A stretch of 45,942 bases of DNA from Candidatus Dormiibacterota bacterium (GCA_003153125.1 PLWW01000050.1:38748-84689); one strand, 5' to 3'; positions 17,049-24,662 are shown, counted from the stretch's first letter. Numbers and translations: made by a program. Notes: generated from the letters alone by a model not told the origin.

Positions 17049-17825
17049 TCAGACACACCGCTTCCAGCACAGATCGCGTGGCGCGTTGAGGCCCAGGTCC
17101 GTGTAGTCGACGAATCGCGACCCCCGGGCGGCGATGGTGGCGACCGCGTGGGGGTAGAAGATCCGCGCCAGCGCGAGGGCGCTGTCCAGGGATTCGTACT
17201 CGACGACCATCGGGCCCTCGAACACGACGTGCTCGAATCCCCGTGAGCGCAACCAGGGCGCGTCCCACGGCCAGACCAGGACGAGCAGCCCGCCGGGGGC
17301 GCACCGGCTCTCCATCATGTCGAGACAGGCGTCAGGGTCGTCCAGGGTGTGCTGCGCAAATGCCGAGCAACTGATGACCAGGTCATGGGCGCGCTGCGGA
17401 GCCGGAATCTCGTCGAAGAAGCCGCGAACGACCTGCACGCGATCGGCGCCGGCGCGGCGCAGACGGTCGCGGAGCAGGTCGTGCATGGGCAGAGCCGGCT
17501 CAACGGCGGTGACGGACGCCGATCGCCGGGCCAGGTCCACGGTGAGGCGCCCCGTTCCCGCACCGATCTCGAGGACGTGGTCGCACTCCGAGGGCAGCCA
17601 CCCCAGGATGCCGTCGTGGAGGCGCTCGCCGGCGACAAGCTCTGCGTAGAGCGCGGGCTCGATGCGGTAGAGGAGTTCCCAGGCCAGCTGCCGCTCGTCG
17701 CGGGCAGTGCCGGCCGCGTCGAACAGTCGCCTCCGCTCGGCGGCGTCGAGGATGCCGACGGCGTCCTCTGAGTACCGCTCCAACAGGGGCGCTTGCGGAC
17801 CGGCCACCAGGGTGCCCACGGACAT
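17049..17825 (-). CDS. Class I SAM-dependent methyltransferase
   Basis: About 258 residues with a Rossmann-type methyltransferase core. Motif I is HVLEIGAGTGRLTVDLA (about 95-111), followed by an acidic motif II (TAVEPALPM) and LVISCSAFAQHTLDDPD as the motif IV region. No target-recognition domain is seen, so the methyl acceptor is unknown. The start is ATG 17825. A TAGAGT element at 17828-17833 is too close for that ATG and would suit the in-frame GTG at 17819 as a leaderless start. It is upstream of the GT4 gene and may work in the same glycan or lipid modification. Confidence 0.8.
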   Translation of the reverse strand: MSVGTLVAGPQAPLLERYSEDAVGILDAAERRRLFDAAGTARDERQLAWELLYRIEPALYAELVAGERLHDGILGWLPSECDHVLEIGAGTGRLTVDLARRSASVTAVEPALPMHDLLRDRLRRAGADRVQVVRGFFDEIPAPQRAHDLVISCSAFAQHTLDDPDACLDMMESRCAPGGLLVLVWPWDAPWLRSRGFEHVVFEGPMVVEYESLDSALALARIFYPHAVATIAARGSRFVDYTDLGLNAPRDLCWKRCV

Positions 17826-17874
17826 GGACTCTAGGGGCGACCCGCGGCCGCTGCCGCGCAGCTCCACCCCGGGA

Positions 17875-17912
17875 CAAAGAAAAGGGGCCGGGTGCCACTG
17901 CACCGGCCCCTT
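17875..17912 (-). terminator. Rho-independent terminator for the surface-protein remnant
   Basis: A 10-bp perfect stem (17882-17891 with 17903-17912, GGGGCCGG core) carries a 3-bp inner stem. On the minus strand it is followed by TTTTCTTT. It lies 19 bp past the stop of the disrupted gene at 17931. Confidence 0.8.
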
Positions 17913-17930
17913 CACGGAACTACCTGGGTG

Positions 17931-18275
17931 TCAGAAGCTGCGGCGCCGGCGAGACTGGATGGCGCCCGCCAGGACTGTGCCGAGGCCACCGAGGATGAGA
18001 AGGGCGCCGAGGCTGATGTCCGCCAGGATCCCACTCGCACCGGTGCTCGGTGTCGTAGGCTGACCAAGAGGAGCAGGTCTCCGAGGCAACGACGCTTCCG
18101 CTGTGCGCGTAGGCAGTTGCGATGGAAACCGTGCCCGCGAAGCCGATGGCGACGAGGCCGGCTGCGCCGCCACCCAGGAGCCTCCGGCCGAACCGTGCTC
18201 AGTGCCCCTCGAACGATGTGGCGTGTCGCTACCTGTCTCCACGGACCGTGCCCCCTTCGCCGCAAAACGCTTCAA
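17931..18275 (-). pseudogene. Frame-disrupted small surface protein with signal peptide and sortase-like tail
   Basis: The open frame ending at 17931 carries a cell-wall-sorting-like tail: TPSTGASG, a TM helix (ISLGALLILGGLGTVLAGAI), then RRRR. About 100 bp upstream, a different frame encodes a convincing signal peptide (GLVAIGFAGTVSIATAYAHS) and the start of a mature domain (VVASETCSSWSAYD), but this frame has no start codon. The two parts join only if two frameshifts are assumed, one near 18190 and one near 18060, returning to the original frame. The middle of a normal surface domain also seems missing. A minus-strand TACAGT -10 element at 18294-18299 and the strong terminator fit a formerly real gene. 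The start (TTG 18275) is a guess. Sequencing indels are an alternative. Confidence 0.5.
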
Positions 18276-18293
18276 TCGCTCCGTTCTTACCAA

Positions 18294-18299
18294 ACTGTA
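18294..18299 (-). promoter_or_regulatory. Candidate -10 element of the surface-protein remnant
   Basis: TACAGT on the minus strand in an unusually AT-rich patch (18283-18308). It is identical to the -10 element of the cyclase gene at 23527. The rest of 18276-18492 holds no gene or clear signal that I can support. Confidence 0.4.
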
Positions 18300-18492
18300 A
18301 AAGAAGGCAGACGATGTGGCGACCTCGCGGTTTACCGACGCACTCGACACGTGCAGGAGGGCGCGGTGCGACCGCTCGGGATCGGTTGGTGGGCCGGTAC
18401 GGGGCCGGGGGGCGGCTGGGAGGTCAGCCCGCCGCCGCTCAGAGGGTCGGGGACCGGAGGCGCGATGCCCCCGATCCCGTCCGCTACTTCGG

Positions 18493-18705
18493 TCAGGCGC
18501 CTGCGGCGCGAACGCGGCTGGCGCGCGGGCCCTTGTCGCTCTTCTCGACCTCGAAAGTGACGGCTTCGCCGCCGGCAAGGCTGTCGAAGTTCAACGACGG
18601 GTCAAGGCCACTGCGATGGAAGAAGTACTCCTCTCCATCCTCGGCGGCGATGAAGCCGAATCCACGGTCGCTCTGGACCTTTTTGACTGTCCCATTGGTG
18701 GACAT
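18493..18705 (-). CDS. Cold-shock domain protein (CspA family)
   Basis: 70 residues forming a single cold-shock OB-fold. RNP1 (RGFGFI) and RNP2 (EYFFHRSGL) are both present, with the start MSTNGTVKKVQSDRG typical of the family. It binds single-stranded RNA or DNA as an RNA chaperone. GGAG lies 7 nt before ATG 18705. About 150 bp without a gene lies upstream and may hold the promoter and leader. I see no clear box in it. Confidence 0.95.
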   Translation of the reverse strand: MSTNGTVKKVQSDRGFGFIAAEDGEEYFFHRSGLDPSLNFDSLAGGEAVTFEVEKSDKGPRASRVRAAGA

Positions 18706-18858
18706 ATCCTGTCTCCTGCCCTCTCGAACCTTCTACACGGCGCGCGGTCCGTTCGAGAAGGCGAGGACGAGCACGAGCGACTGCCGACCAAGTTGGGCCA
18801 GCACTGCTCAGTGTACTCGCCCGGCACGTCCCGCGAGCCTGTGGGGACCGGAGCCCCG

Positions 18859-19530
18859 TCAGTGGCCCCGCTCCGCGAGGTAGACGAGGGTCGCCTTGAC
18901 GCGGCGATGAGTGTCCGGCTCCTCGGAGAGGCCGAGCTTGGAAAAGATGGCGTTGATGTGCTTTTCGACGGCCCGGTCGGTGAGCGACAGGACGGCAGCG
19001 ATGCCAGCGTTGTTGCGGCCCTGGGCGACCTGCGACAGTACCTCGGTCTCGCGCGGGGTCAGCTCGGCGAGAGGCGACGACTGGCGGGCGGCGGTCCGGG
19101 ATGACACCAGCGCCTCGACCACCGCCGGGTCGATCACGGAGCCGCCCGACGCCACCTCACGGATGGCGCGGACAAGCTGGTCGATGTCGGAAACGCGCTC
19201 CTTGAGCAGGTAGGCTCGACCGGCGGCGCCGTCCTCGAGGAGCGCCAGTGCGTAGTCCGGTTCAGCGAACTGGCTCAGCACCACCACGCCCACCTCGGGA
19301 CGCTCGCCGCGGAGACGGTGGGCGGCCTGGAGGCCCTCATCCGTCCCCGTCGGTGGCATGCGGATGTCGGTGATGACGACATCGGGGTTAGTGTCGGCGA
19401 TGGCTCGTTCGAGGTCGGGAAGGTCGCCGCACGATGCCACCAGGACGATCTCATCGGACATCGCAAGGAGTTGCGTGAGGCCCTCGCGCAGCAGGTAGTT
19501 GTCCTCGGCGAGGACGACACGGATGGGCAC
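18859..19530 (-). CDS. NarL/FixJ-type response regulator
   Basis: About 223 residues. The receiver domain has phospho-acceptor D55 (VVITDIRMPP), acidic pocket AEDN, switch Ser (VVLSQF) and Lys (YLLKERV). The LuxR-type HTH is complete (LTPRETEVLSQVAQGRNNAGIAAVLSL onward to AVEKHINAIFSKLGL). The receiver is clearly paralogous to the receiver of the cyclase fusion at 22207-23520 (shared VVLAxDN, TDIRMPP, EGAAG and YLLK segments). GTG 19530 lies 6 nt after a TATTCT -10 element with no Shine-Dalgarno, consistent with a leaderless mRNA. It may be a second target of the kinase at 20036-22210. Confidence 0.93.
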   Translation of the reverse strand: MPIRVVLAEDNYLLREGLTQLLAMSDEIVLVASCGDLPDLERAIADTNPDVVITDIRMPPTGTDEGLQAAHRLRGERPEVGVVVLSQFAEPDYALALLEDGAAGRAYLLKERVSDIDQLVRAIREVASGGSVIDPAVVEALVSSRTAARQSSPLAELTPRETEVLSQVAQGRNNAGIAAVLSLTDRAVEKHINAIFSKLGLSEEPDTHRRVKATLVYLAERGH

Positions 19531-19536
19531 CTGGCG

Positions 19537-19542
19537 AGAATA
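19537..19542 (-). promoter_or_regulatory. -10 element, leaderless promoter of the NarL-type gene
   Basis: TATTCT on the minus strand ends 6 nt before GTG 19530, so transcription would start at or next to the start codon. Confidence 0.5.
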
Positions 19543-19569
19543 GGCGAGGCACAGGCCGGTCAGGGGTTT

Positions 19570-19590
19570 CCCCCCCTCGCTGAGGGGGGG
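19570..19590. repeat. C7TC / GAG7 perfect hairpin between divergent regulators
   Basis: CCCCCCCTC gct GAGGGGGGG is a perfect 9-bp stem with a 3-nt loop and homopolymeric arms. It sits midway in the 109-bp gap between the divergent genes starting at 19530 and 19640. Its role is unknown. It could act as an operator, a cruciform or an insulator. The C and G runs are also slippage-prone. Confidence 0.8.
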
Positions 19591-19639
19591 CTGGCACCAT
19601 TGGGAAAAGTCGCCCGCAGGCACTATCCTCCGACGTGAC

Positions 19640-20044
19640 ATGCCGGTGCGAGTGCTCATCGTCGACGACCAGGAGCCGTTTCGGACGGTGGCGCGCACCG
19701 TGGTGGAGTTCACCGACGGGTTCGAGGTCGTCGGCGAGGCCGAGACCGGCGAGGCCTCGGTGGAGAGCGCGCATGAGCTGCGCCCTGACCTGGTGCTCAT
19801 GGACGTCAACCTGCCGGGGATCAGCGGGCTCGAGGCCACCCGGCAGATCCTGGCGGACCACATCGGGGGCAGGCCGGTCGTGGTTCTTGTGCTGTCGACG
19901 TACGAGGCGGCCGAGTACGGACCTCAGGCGGAGGAGGTCGGGGCGGCCTGTTTCATCCCCAAGTCGGAGTTCAGCCCCGAGCGCCTCCTCGAGGCATGGT
20001 CGGCCGCCACCACAGGGCCCACGGCCGGCACCTCCTCACCCTGA
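19640..20044 (+). CDS. Stand-alone receiver-domain protein
   Basis: About 134 residues. One CheY-like receiver has DDQ acidic residues near the N-terminus, phospho-acceptor D55 (LVLMDVNLPG), switch Ser (LVLSTY) and Lys (FIPKSEF). There is no output domain. Only a short Ala/Thr/Gly tail follows. It is divergent from the NarL-type gene and convergent with the histidine kinase, overlapping its 3' end by 9 bp. A TATCCT element lies 10-15 nt upstream of ATG 19640. It may be a phosphate sink or a relay partner of the neighbouring kinase. Confidence 0.88.
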   Translation: MPVRVLIVDDQEPFRTVARTVVEFTDGFEVVGEAETGEASVESAHELRPDLVLMDVNLPGISGLEATRQILADHIGGRPVVVLVLSTYEAAEYGPQAEEVGAACFIPKSEFSPERLLEAWSAATTGPTAGTSSP

Positions 20045-22210
20045 GCGGACGCCGCCCGCCACCGTCTCCGTCGGAGCAATGCCCAGCCATCCCTCCACCG
20101 ACGTGCCGCTGCCCGGTGACGATGTCACCTGCAGTTCCCCGCCCAGCGCGTCGAGCCGATCCTCCATGTTGGTGAGCCCTGCGCCCCTTGACACGGTGGC
20201 CGGGTCGAAACCTCCGCCATCGTCGCTGACGCTGAACCGCAGCCGGCCCGCGTCCTCTCGGAGCCGAACGACCACGCCCGACGCGCGGGCGTATTTCTGA
20301 ACATTCTGCAGCGCTTCGAGCACGGCGAAGTAGACCGCGGCTTCGATGTCCTCCGGGTAGCGGCCGATGCCATCCCCGTCAACCGAGACGGAGACGCTCG
20401 CCTTGCGGGCCTGGGAAGCGAGCGCCGCGGTCAGGCCACGGTCGGCCAGCAACGGCGGGTAGATGCCGCGTGCGAGGTCGCGGAGGGTTTCCAGCGCCTC
20501 GTCGGCATCCCCCTTGAGCTGGCCGATCGTCGCCATCGCCTGTTCCGGGTCCCTGCCCAGCAGGATGTCCACCAGGCCGAGCTTCACCTTGATCGCCACC
20601 AGGTGCTGCTGGGCTCCGTCATGGAGGTTGCGCTCAAGCCGCCGCCGCTCCTCGTCCTGGGCGCTGACCAGGCGCTGTCTGGAATCACGCAGGTCGGCAA
20701 GTCGCGCCTGCAGGTCAGCGGTCAGGCCGACGTTCTTCAGCACCAGGCCCGCCTGGCCGGCGAGGTGGGCGAGCAGGTTCTCCTCCACCCGGGTCAGTGC
20801 CTCCCCAGCGCGCTTGGTGAGGCTCAGTGCGCCCAGCAGGTCACCCTGGTGGCGGACCTCGACCATCCGGTCCGCGCCGGCCGGCGCCTGGATCCCGTGG
20901 CCGTTGACCGGAACAGGGTCCTGCGCCTGCGCATCGGCGGGCCATACGGCAGCGGCTCGCAATGAGGCGCCGCTGCTCAGCCAAACGTCGGCGCGCATCG
21001 CCCCGGTGCCCTCGGCGAGCACGCGCGCCATCCGCGGTAGCACGTCGTCGATGGCATAGCTCTCGGCCACGCGCTCGGAGAACTGCGAGAGCACCTCGTA
21101 CGGGGTTGCGCGCCTGCCGTAGACGAGCCGGTTGGCAACCCTCTGGAGCCGCTCGCGCACCGGCTGGAATCCAACAGCAACGATGGCGGTGGCCAGGATG
21201 GACAGGCCGAGGTTGGGCTTGCCACCGCTTCCCACCAGTGCACCCAGGCCAACGGCGATCCCGATGTAGACGGCGCTGATGAACACCGCCAGCGCGCCGT
21301 AGACGAGTGCGCGGTTGATCACGACATCGACGTCGTACAGCCGGTACTTGAGAATCGCCACGGCGATGGTCACCGGCACGGCTAGAAACGCAATGTCGAA
21401 GAGAGCGCCGCCGACCTGGGAGGACCCCAAGCTGGCGAATGGCAGTACCACCGTCGGGAGTCCGGCCAGCAGGAACACCGCGGCCCCGAGCAGAAACCAT
21501 TTCAGCTGCTGTCTCCGCTCACCCGGAGACCGCCGGTAGTTGATGCTCAAGCCCGCCACGGCGGCGACGCTGCCGACCACGACCACGGCCGCCCAGGTGG
21601 TGTACAGGACCGCCAGAGCGCCGCTGGGACTGTCGAAGGCTGCAATGTCTCCTGACGATGGGACGATGCTGATGCGCGTGGCAGTGAGGTCGACGATCGC
21701 GACTGCGTAGAAGGCGGCCACGAGCCCGGCACTGATGATGGTGTACCCGCGAACTGCGACACCCCAGCGGGCGGACGGAAGCCGGCCGTCGGGGAAATGC
21801 ACCACTCCCAGCGGCATCAGCAGGATCCCAGGGATCCAGAACAGGTTCAAGAGCTCGGCAAGCGGGCCGAGGGGAAGCTGGCCGTGATGATTGACGTAGT
21901 CGAGCACGGCGTACTGCGATCCATCCCCCATCAACACCAACGAGAGGCCGACCCCGACCAGGATCCAGCCCACCGGGTGTTTCGGCCGACGGCAGGCGAC
22001 CAGGACCCCAAGGCCCCCGAAGACGAGTGCCTCCAGGATCGATCCGCCGGGGATACCGGCCGACTGCGCGGCCGTCGCCGCGAGCGTGATCGGCACATAG
22101 GCCGCCGCCAGGAGCACCATGACGGCCCCCAGGGCGAGGGCTGTCGCCGGTGTCGCCAGCCGATCGCGCCGCCGCGTCGGTCCTGCGCGCGCCGTGCCCC
22201 CGTCGCTCAC
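20036..22210 (-). CDS. Multi-spanning GAF sensor histidine kinase (HisKA_3/NarX-LiaS type)
   Basis: About 724 residues. The N-terminal region has about eight or nine TM helices (residues 20-345). A GAF-like domain follows (about 375-500), then a DHp of the HisKA_3 class with H530 in RRRLERNLHDGAQQHLV, and a C-terminal HATPase with N-box EALQNVQKYA and G-box DDGGGFDP and GAGLTNMEDRLDALGG. GTG 22210 overlaps the stop of the receiver-HTH-cyclase gene by 4 bp (GTGA), so kinase and cyclase are translationally coupled and are almost certainly partners. The signal sensed in the membrane is unknown. An upstream extension of this frame would lie within the cyclase gene, so I rejected it. Confidence 0.92.
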   Translation of the reverse strand: MSDGGTARAGPTRRRDRLATPATALALGAVMVLLAAAYVPITLAATAAQSAGIPGGSILEALVFGGLGVLVACRRPKHPVGWILVGVGLSLVLMGDGSQYAVLDYVNHHGQLPLGPLAELLNLFWIPGILLMPLGVVHFPDGRLPSARWGVAVRGYTIISAGLVAAFYAVAIVDLTATRISIVPSSGDIAAFDSPSGALAVLYTTWAAVVVVGSVAAVAGLSINYRRSPGERRQQLKWFLLGAAVFLLAGLPTVVLPFASLGSSQVGGALFDIAFLAVPVTIAVAILKYRLYDVDVVINRALVYGALAVFISAVYIGIAVGLGALVGSGGKPNLGLSILATAIVAVGFQPVRERLQRVANRLVYGRRATPYEVLSQFSERVAESYAIDDVLPRMARVLAEGTGAMRADVWLSSGASLRAAAVWPADAQAQDPVPVNGHGIQAPAGADRMVEVRHQGDLLGALSLTKRAGEALTRVEENLLAHLAGQAGLVLKNVGLTADLQARLADLRDSRQRLVSAQDEERRRLERNLHDGAQQHLVAIKVKLGLVDILLGRDPEQAMATIGQLKGDADEALETLRDLARGIYPPLLADRGLTAALASQARKASVSVSVDGDGIGRYPEDIEAAVYFAVLEALQNVQKYARASGVVVRLREDAGRLRFSVSDDGGGFDPATVSRGAGLTNMEDRLDALGGELQVTSSPGSGTSVEGWLGIAPTETVAGGVRSG

Positions 22211-23520
22211 GTCGGGACGCCGACGCGGTACGCCCCCACCGGCGTCTGCCGTCCCTTGACCAGCTCGGGGGCCAGCCGTTCGGCCGGTGGTGGGTGCGAC
22301 AGCCCCGCGTGGGTCGGCTCGCTCAGCACCGTCTGGCCGCCCTGCGCCCACTGCTGGAGGCGCTGGGCGAGGTTCACCGCGTCACCGACAACCGAGTACT
22401 CCAGCCGCTCCTCGGACCCGAGCAGCGCCGCGGCGACATCGCCTGTGGAGATGCCGATGCCGAGGTGAAAGGCGGGCAGGCCCTGCGCCTCCCACTTGGC
22501 GTTGACCGCGGCCTGGCGAGCGTGCATCGCCTCGGCTGCGCGCACCGCGCGGTCGGCCTGGTCCTCCTGCGGGAAGGGAGCGCCGAACACGGCCATGACG
22601 GCATCGCCGACGAACTGCATGACCGTGCCGTCCTCGGCGAGAAGGGCGCCGTTCATCTCGGCGCGATGCTCGTGCAGCTGCGCAGCGAGCGCGCTGGGGT
22701 CGGCGAATTCCGCGATCGTCGAGTACGCGCGGATGTCGGACATGAGCACCGTCACAGTCAGTCGCTCGGTCTCACCGGGCTTGACGCCCTGCTCACGGAG
22801 CTTTTGGGCGATGCCGCCAGGCAGCATCCGGCTGAGACTCTCGCCCTGCTCCTCGCGGTCGACGATCGCCTTGTGGAGCAGGCGGAGGCGCTGGAGCGCG
22901 CCCGCGGTGCCGCCACTGGCCTCCTGCGCCAGCTTCAGGAAGAGTTGCTCCACCGCGTCCGATACAGCCTCAGGCGTGGACCTGAGGCCGACCGCGATCG
23001 CCTTGATGGGACGGCCCTGCGCGACCATGGCAAGGAGCCTCTCCTCGGCGCTGGTCAGACCACCCGCCTCGGTGACCGGGCTGGTCAGTGCGTTGACGAT
23101 CCTCGGGTCGAGCATCGAGCCGCCGGTGCTCACCTCTCGGACGGCGCGCGAGAGCTGGTCGCCCTCGGCAACACGGTCCTTGAGCAGGTACGCGTAGCCC
23201 GCCGCCCCCTCGCTCAGCAGGGAGATCGCGTACTCCGGGTCGTCGTACTGCGAGAGGATCACGATGCCCGTGCCCGGATGCTGCTTGCGAATCAGGCGGG
23301 CGGCGCGGATGCCCTCGTCGATGAAGTTCGGAGGCATGCGGATGTCGGTGACCACGACCTGCGGGGTCATGGCGTCCGCCCCGGCGACAAGCTCGTCGTA
23401 GTCACCGGCAACACCGACGACCTCGATGTCGCCGGCGAGCTGGAGAAGTGCTCGCACACCCTCACGCACGATGAGGTTGTCGTCGGCGAGGACGACCCTG
23501 ATTCCCGCGTCTGCCGGCAT
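22207..23520 (-). CDS. Receiver - HTH-like - class III nucleotide cyclase fusion
   Basis: 437 residues. The receiver (1-125) has D59 (VVVTDIRMPP). A LuxR-type HTH remnant (155-198, LTSAEERLLAMVAQGRPIKAIA) has a diverged recognition helix. A class III cyclase domain (about 253-437) keeps metal ligands D262 (SDIR) and D306 (GDAV) and transition-state residues N383 and R387 (VNLAQRL). The adenine-recognition Lys is Gln302, and the partner Asp/Thr is Ser376, so ATP versus GTP preference is unclear. ATG 23520 lies 6 nt after a TACAGT -10 element with no Shine-Dalgarno, hence probably leaderless. It is coupled to the kinase gene downstream and divergent from a cNMP-binding protein. The inferred role is phosphorylation-controlled synthesis of a cyclic nucleotide. 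Confidence 0.9.
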   Translation of the reverse strand: MPADAGIRVVLADDNLIVREGVRALLQLAGDIEVVGVAGDYDELVAGADAMTPQVVVTDIRMPPNFIDEGIRAARLIRKQHPGTGIVILSQYDDPEYAISLLSEGAAGYAYLLKDRVAEGDQLSRAVREVSTGGSMLDPRIVNALTSPVTEAGGLTSAEERLLAMVAQGRPIKAIAVGLRSTPEAVSDAVEQLFLKLAQEASGGTAGALQRLRLLHKAIVDREEQGESLSRMLPGGIAQKLREQGVKPGETERLTVTVLMSDIRAYSTIAEFADPSALAAQLHEHRAEMNGALLAEDGTVMQFVGDAVMAVFGAPFPQEDQADRAVRAAEAMHARQAAVNAKWEAQGLPAFHLGIGISTGDVAAALLGSEERLEYSVVGDAVNLAQRLQQWAQGGQTVLSEPTHAGLSHPPPAERLAPELVKGRQTPVGAYRVGVPT

Positions 23521-23526
23521 GCGCGC

Positions 23527-23532
23527 ACTGTA
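23527..23532 (-). promoter_or_regulatory. -10 element, leaderless promoter of the cyclase-kinase operon
   Basis: TACAGT on the minus strand ends 6 nt before ATG 23520. The two CRP-like palindromes begin about 24 bp upstream of it, in the -35 to -70 region. Confidence 0.55.
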
Positions 23533-23555
23533 GGCGTCGCCGCGTGGGGAGCCAA

Positions 23556-23594
23556 GGTGGCGGGCACCACCGTGTCCCGGTGGCGGGCATCACC
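23556..23594. promoter_or_regulatory. Tandem CRP-like palindromes between cyclase and cNMP-binding gene
   Basis: Two near-identical 16-mers, GGTGGCGGGCACCACC (23556-23571) and GGTGGCGGGCATCACC (23579-23594), lie 23 bp apart. Each contains GTG-N8-CAC, the core spacing of CRP-family sites (GTGA-N6-TCAC). They lie between two divergent cyclic-nucleotide genes, so cNMP feedback is a natural guess. Whether a CRP homologue binds is not known. Confidence 0.5.
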
Positions 23595-23666
23595 TCTGAC
23601 GCTCGGGCGTGCACCCTCGACACCAGCTGGGCGCCGATGCCACTGTAGCGACGGAGGTGCGAACCA

Positions 23667-24662
23667 ATGCGCATTGAATCGTCGGTGACCTCGATCTCCT
23701 GGATCCCCTCAGAAGCTATCGAGGGGATGACCAAGGTGCCCTTCCAGATGGGCGTGGCCCACTACGACGAACCGCCACCCGACGTGATCGTCGACCTCGA
23801 GTCGCTCCGCGACGCCGACCGCTTCCGGTTCGCAAACCGCCTGAGCGCCTGGATCGACGTGGACGATGCCGGCCGGGTCACCGGCCATGGCTACAGCGGC
23901 TGCGGCTACATCGGCGCGACCACCATGCGCCTCGGCGGCCGCGTCGCCACGTTTGCCGCCGTTCCCTTCCCCGACCGTCAGCTGGAGGCGGTCGTCTTGG
24001 AGGGATCGGTGCGGTTCGTCCAGACCGCCGGCGGACGCACCGGGGTCCCCGCCCCGCGCCGCGTGCTGCACCCCCCGTTCGTGCAAGTGTCCGCTCCACT
24101 GGCCTGGACGACACTGGCGCTGACCATCTCCGCGGAGGGCGGCTCAGCGCACGAGCTGGTCGGCGCCAGCCCCTTCCCACGCCACTGGATCTACGACGAC
24201 AAGGACACCCTCGTCCTCAAGTCAGGCCTCGTCGATTTCAAGAGCTGGTACCAGCGCGCCTTCGGGGCTCACACTCCGTGGGGTGACGAGGACTCCCCAG
24301 CCCTGGTCAGCGAGGTGGAGAGCGCCCTCGAGCGCGAGCTCTCCGGCCACATCATGCGCGGCGGCTCAAAGCCTCGCATCAGCAGTCTCGCCGCAGGCCG
24401 CGCGCTGGTCACCGAGGGCGGCGAGGGCTCGGATGTGTTCTTGGTGCTGGACGGTGTGATGTCGGTCGAGGTCAAGGGGTCGTCGGTGGCCCAGATCGGG
24501 CCGGGGGCCGTGCTCGGCGAACGCGCGCTGCTCGAAGGAGGGCGTCGCACGGCCACGATCCGCACGGTGACACCCTGCCGGGTGGCCACCATCAGCGGCG
24601 AGGAGCTCGACCCGCGGATGCTCTCGGAACTGGCCGAGGCCCATCGCCGCGAGGACGTGTAG
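23667..24662 (+). CDS. Cyclic-nucleotide-binding protein with novel N-terminal domain
   Basis: 331 residues. Residues 1 to about 215 match no family I recognise. They are rich in beta-like segments, with FxMGVAHYDEPPPDVIVD near the start and WIYDDKDTLVLKSGLVDFKSWY before the linker. Residues 240-325 form a cyclic-nucleotide-binding domain with the phosphate-binding cassette GERALLEGGRRTATI, keeping the Glu and Arg. No HTH or kinase follows, so it is not a CRP-type activator. GGAGG lies 8 nt before ATG 23667. The gene is divergent from the cyclase fusion, and it is the obvious candidate effector of that cyclase. An oxygenase or decarboxylase-like N-terminal function cannot be excluded. Confidence 0.85.
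   Translation: MRIESSVTSISWIPSEAIEGMTKVPFQMGVAHYDEPPPDVIVDLESLRDADRFRFANRLSAWIDVDDAGRVTGHGYSGCGYIGATTMRLGGRVATFAAVPFPDRQLEAVVLEGSVRFVQTAGGRTGVPAPRRVLHPPFVQVSAPLAWTTLALTISAEGGSAHELVGASPFPRHWIYDDKDTLVLKSGLVDFKSWYQRAFGAHTPWGDEDSPALVSEVESALERELSGHIMRGGSKPRISSLAAGRALVTEGGEGSDVFLVLDGVMSVEVKGSSVAQIGPGAVLGERALLEGGRRTATIRTVTPCRVATISGEELDPRMLSELAEAHRREDV

Noticed and set aside
17931..18578. A 215-residue intact secreted protein
   Set aside because: The upstream part of this frame is low-complexity Arg/Pro/Ser typical of shadow reading, and the real signal peptide is in another frame.
18316..19104. Plus-strand open frame over the cold-shock and NarL-type genes
   Set aside because: It is antisense to two well-supported genes and has no family pattern.
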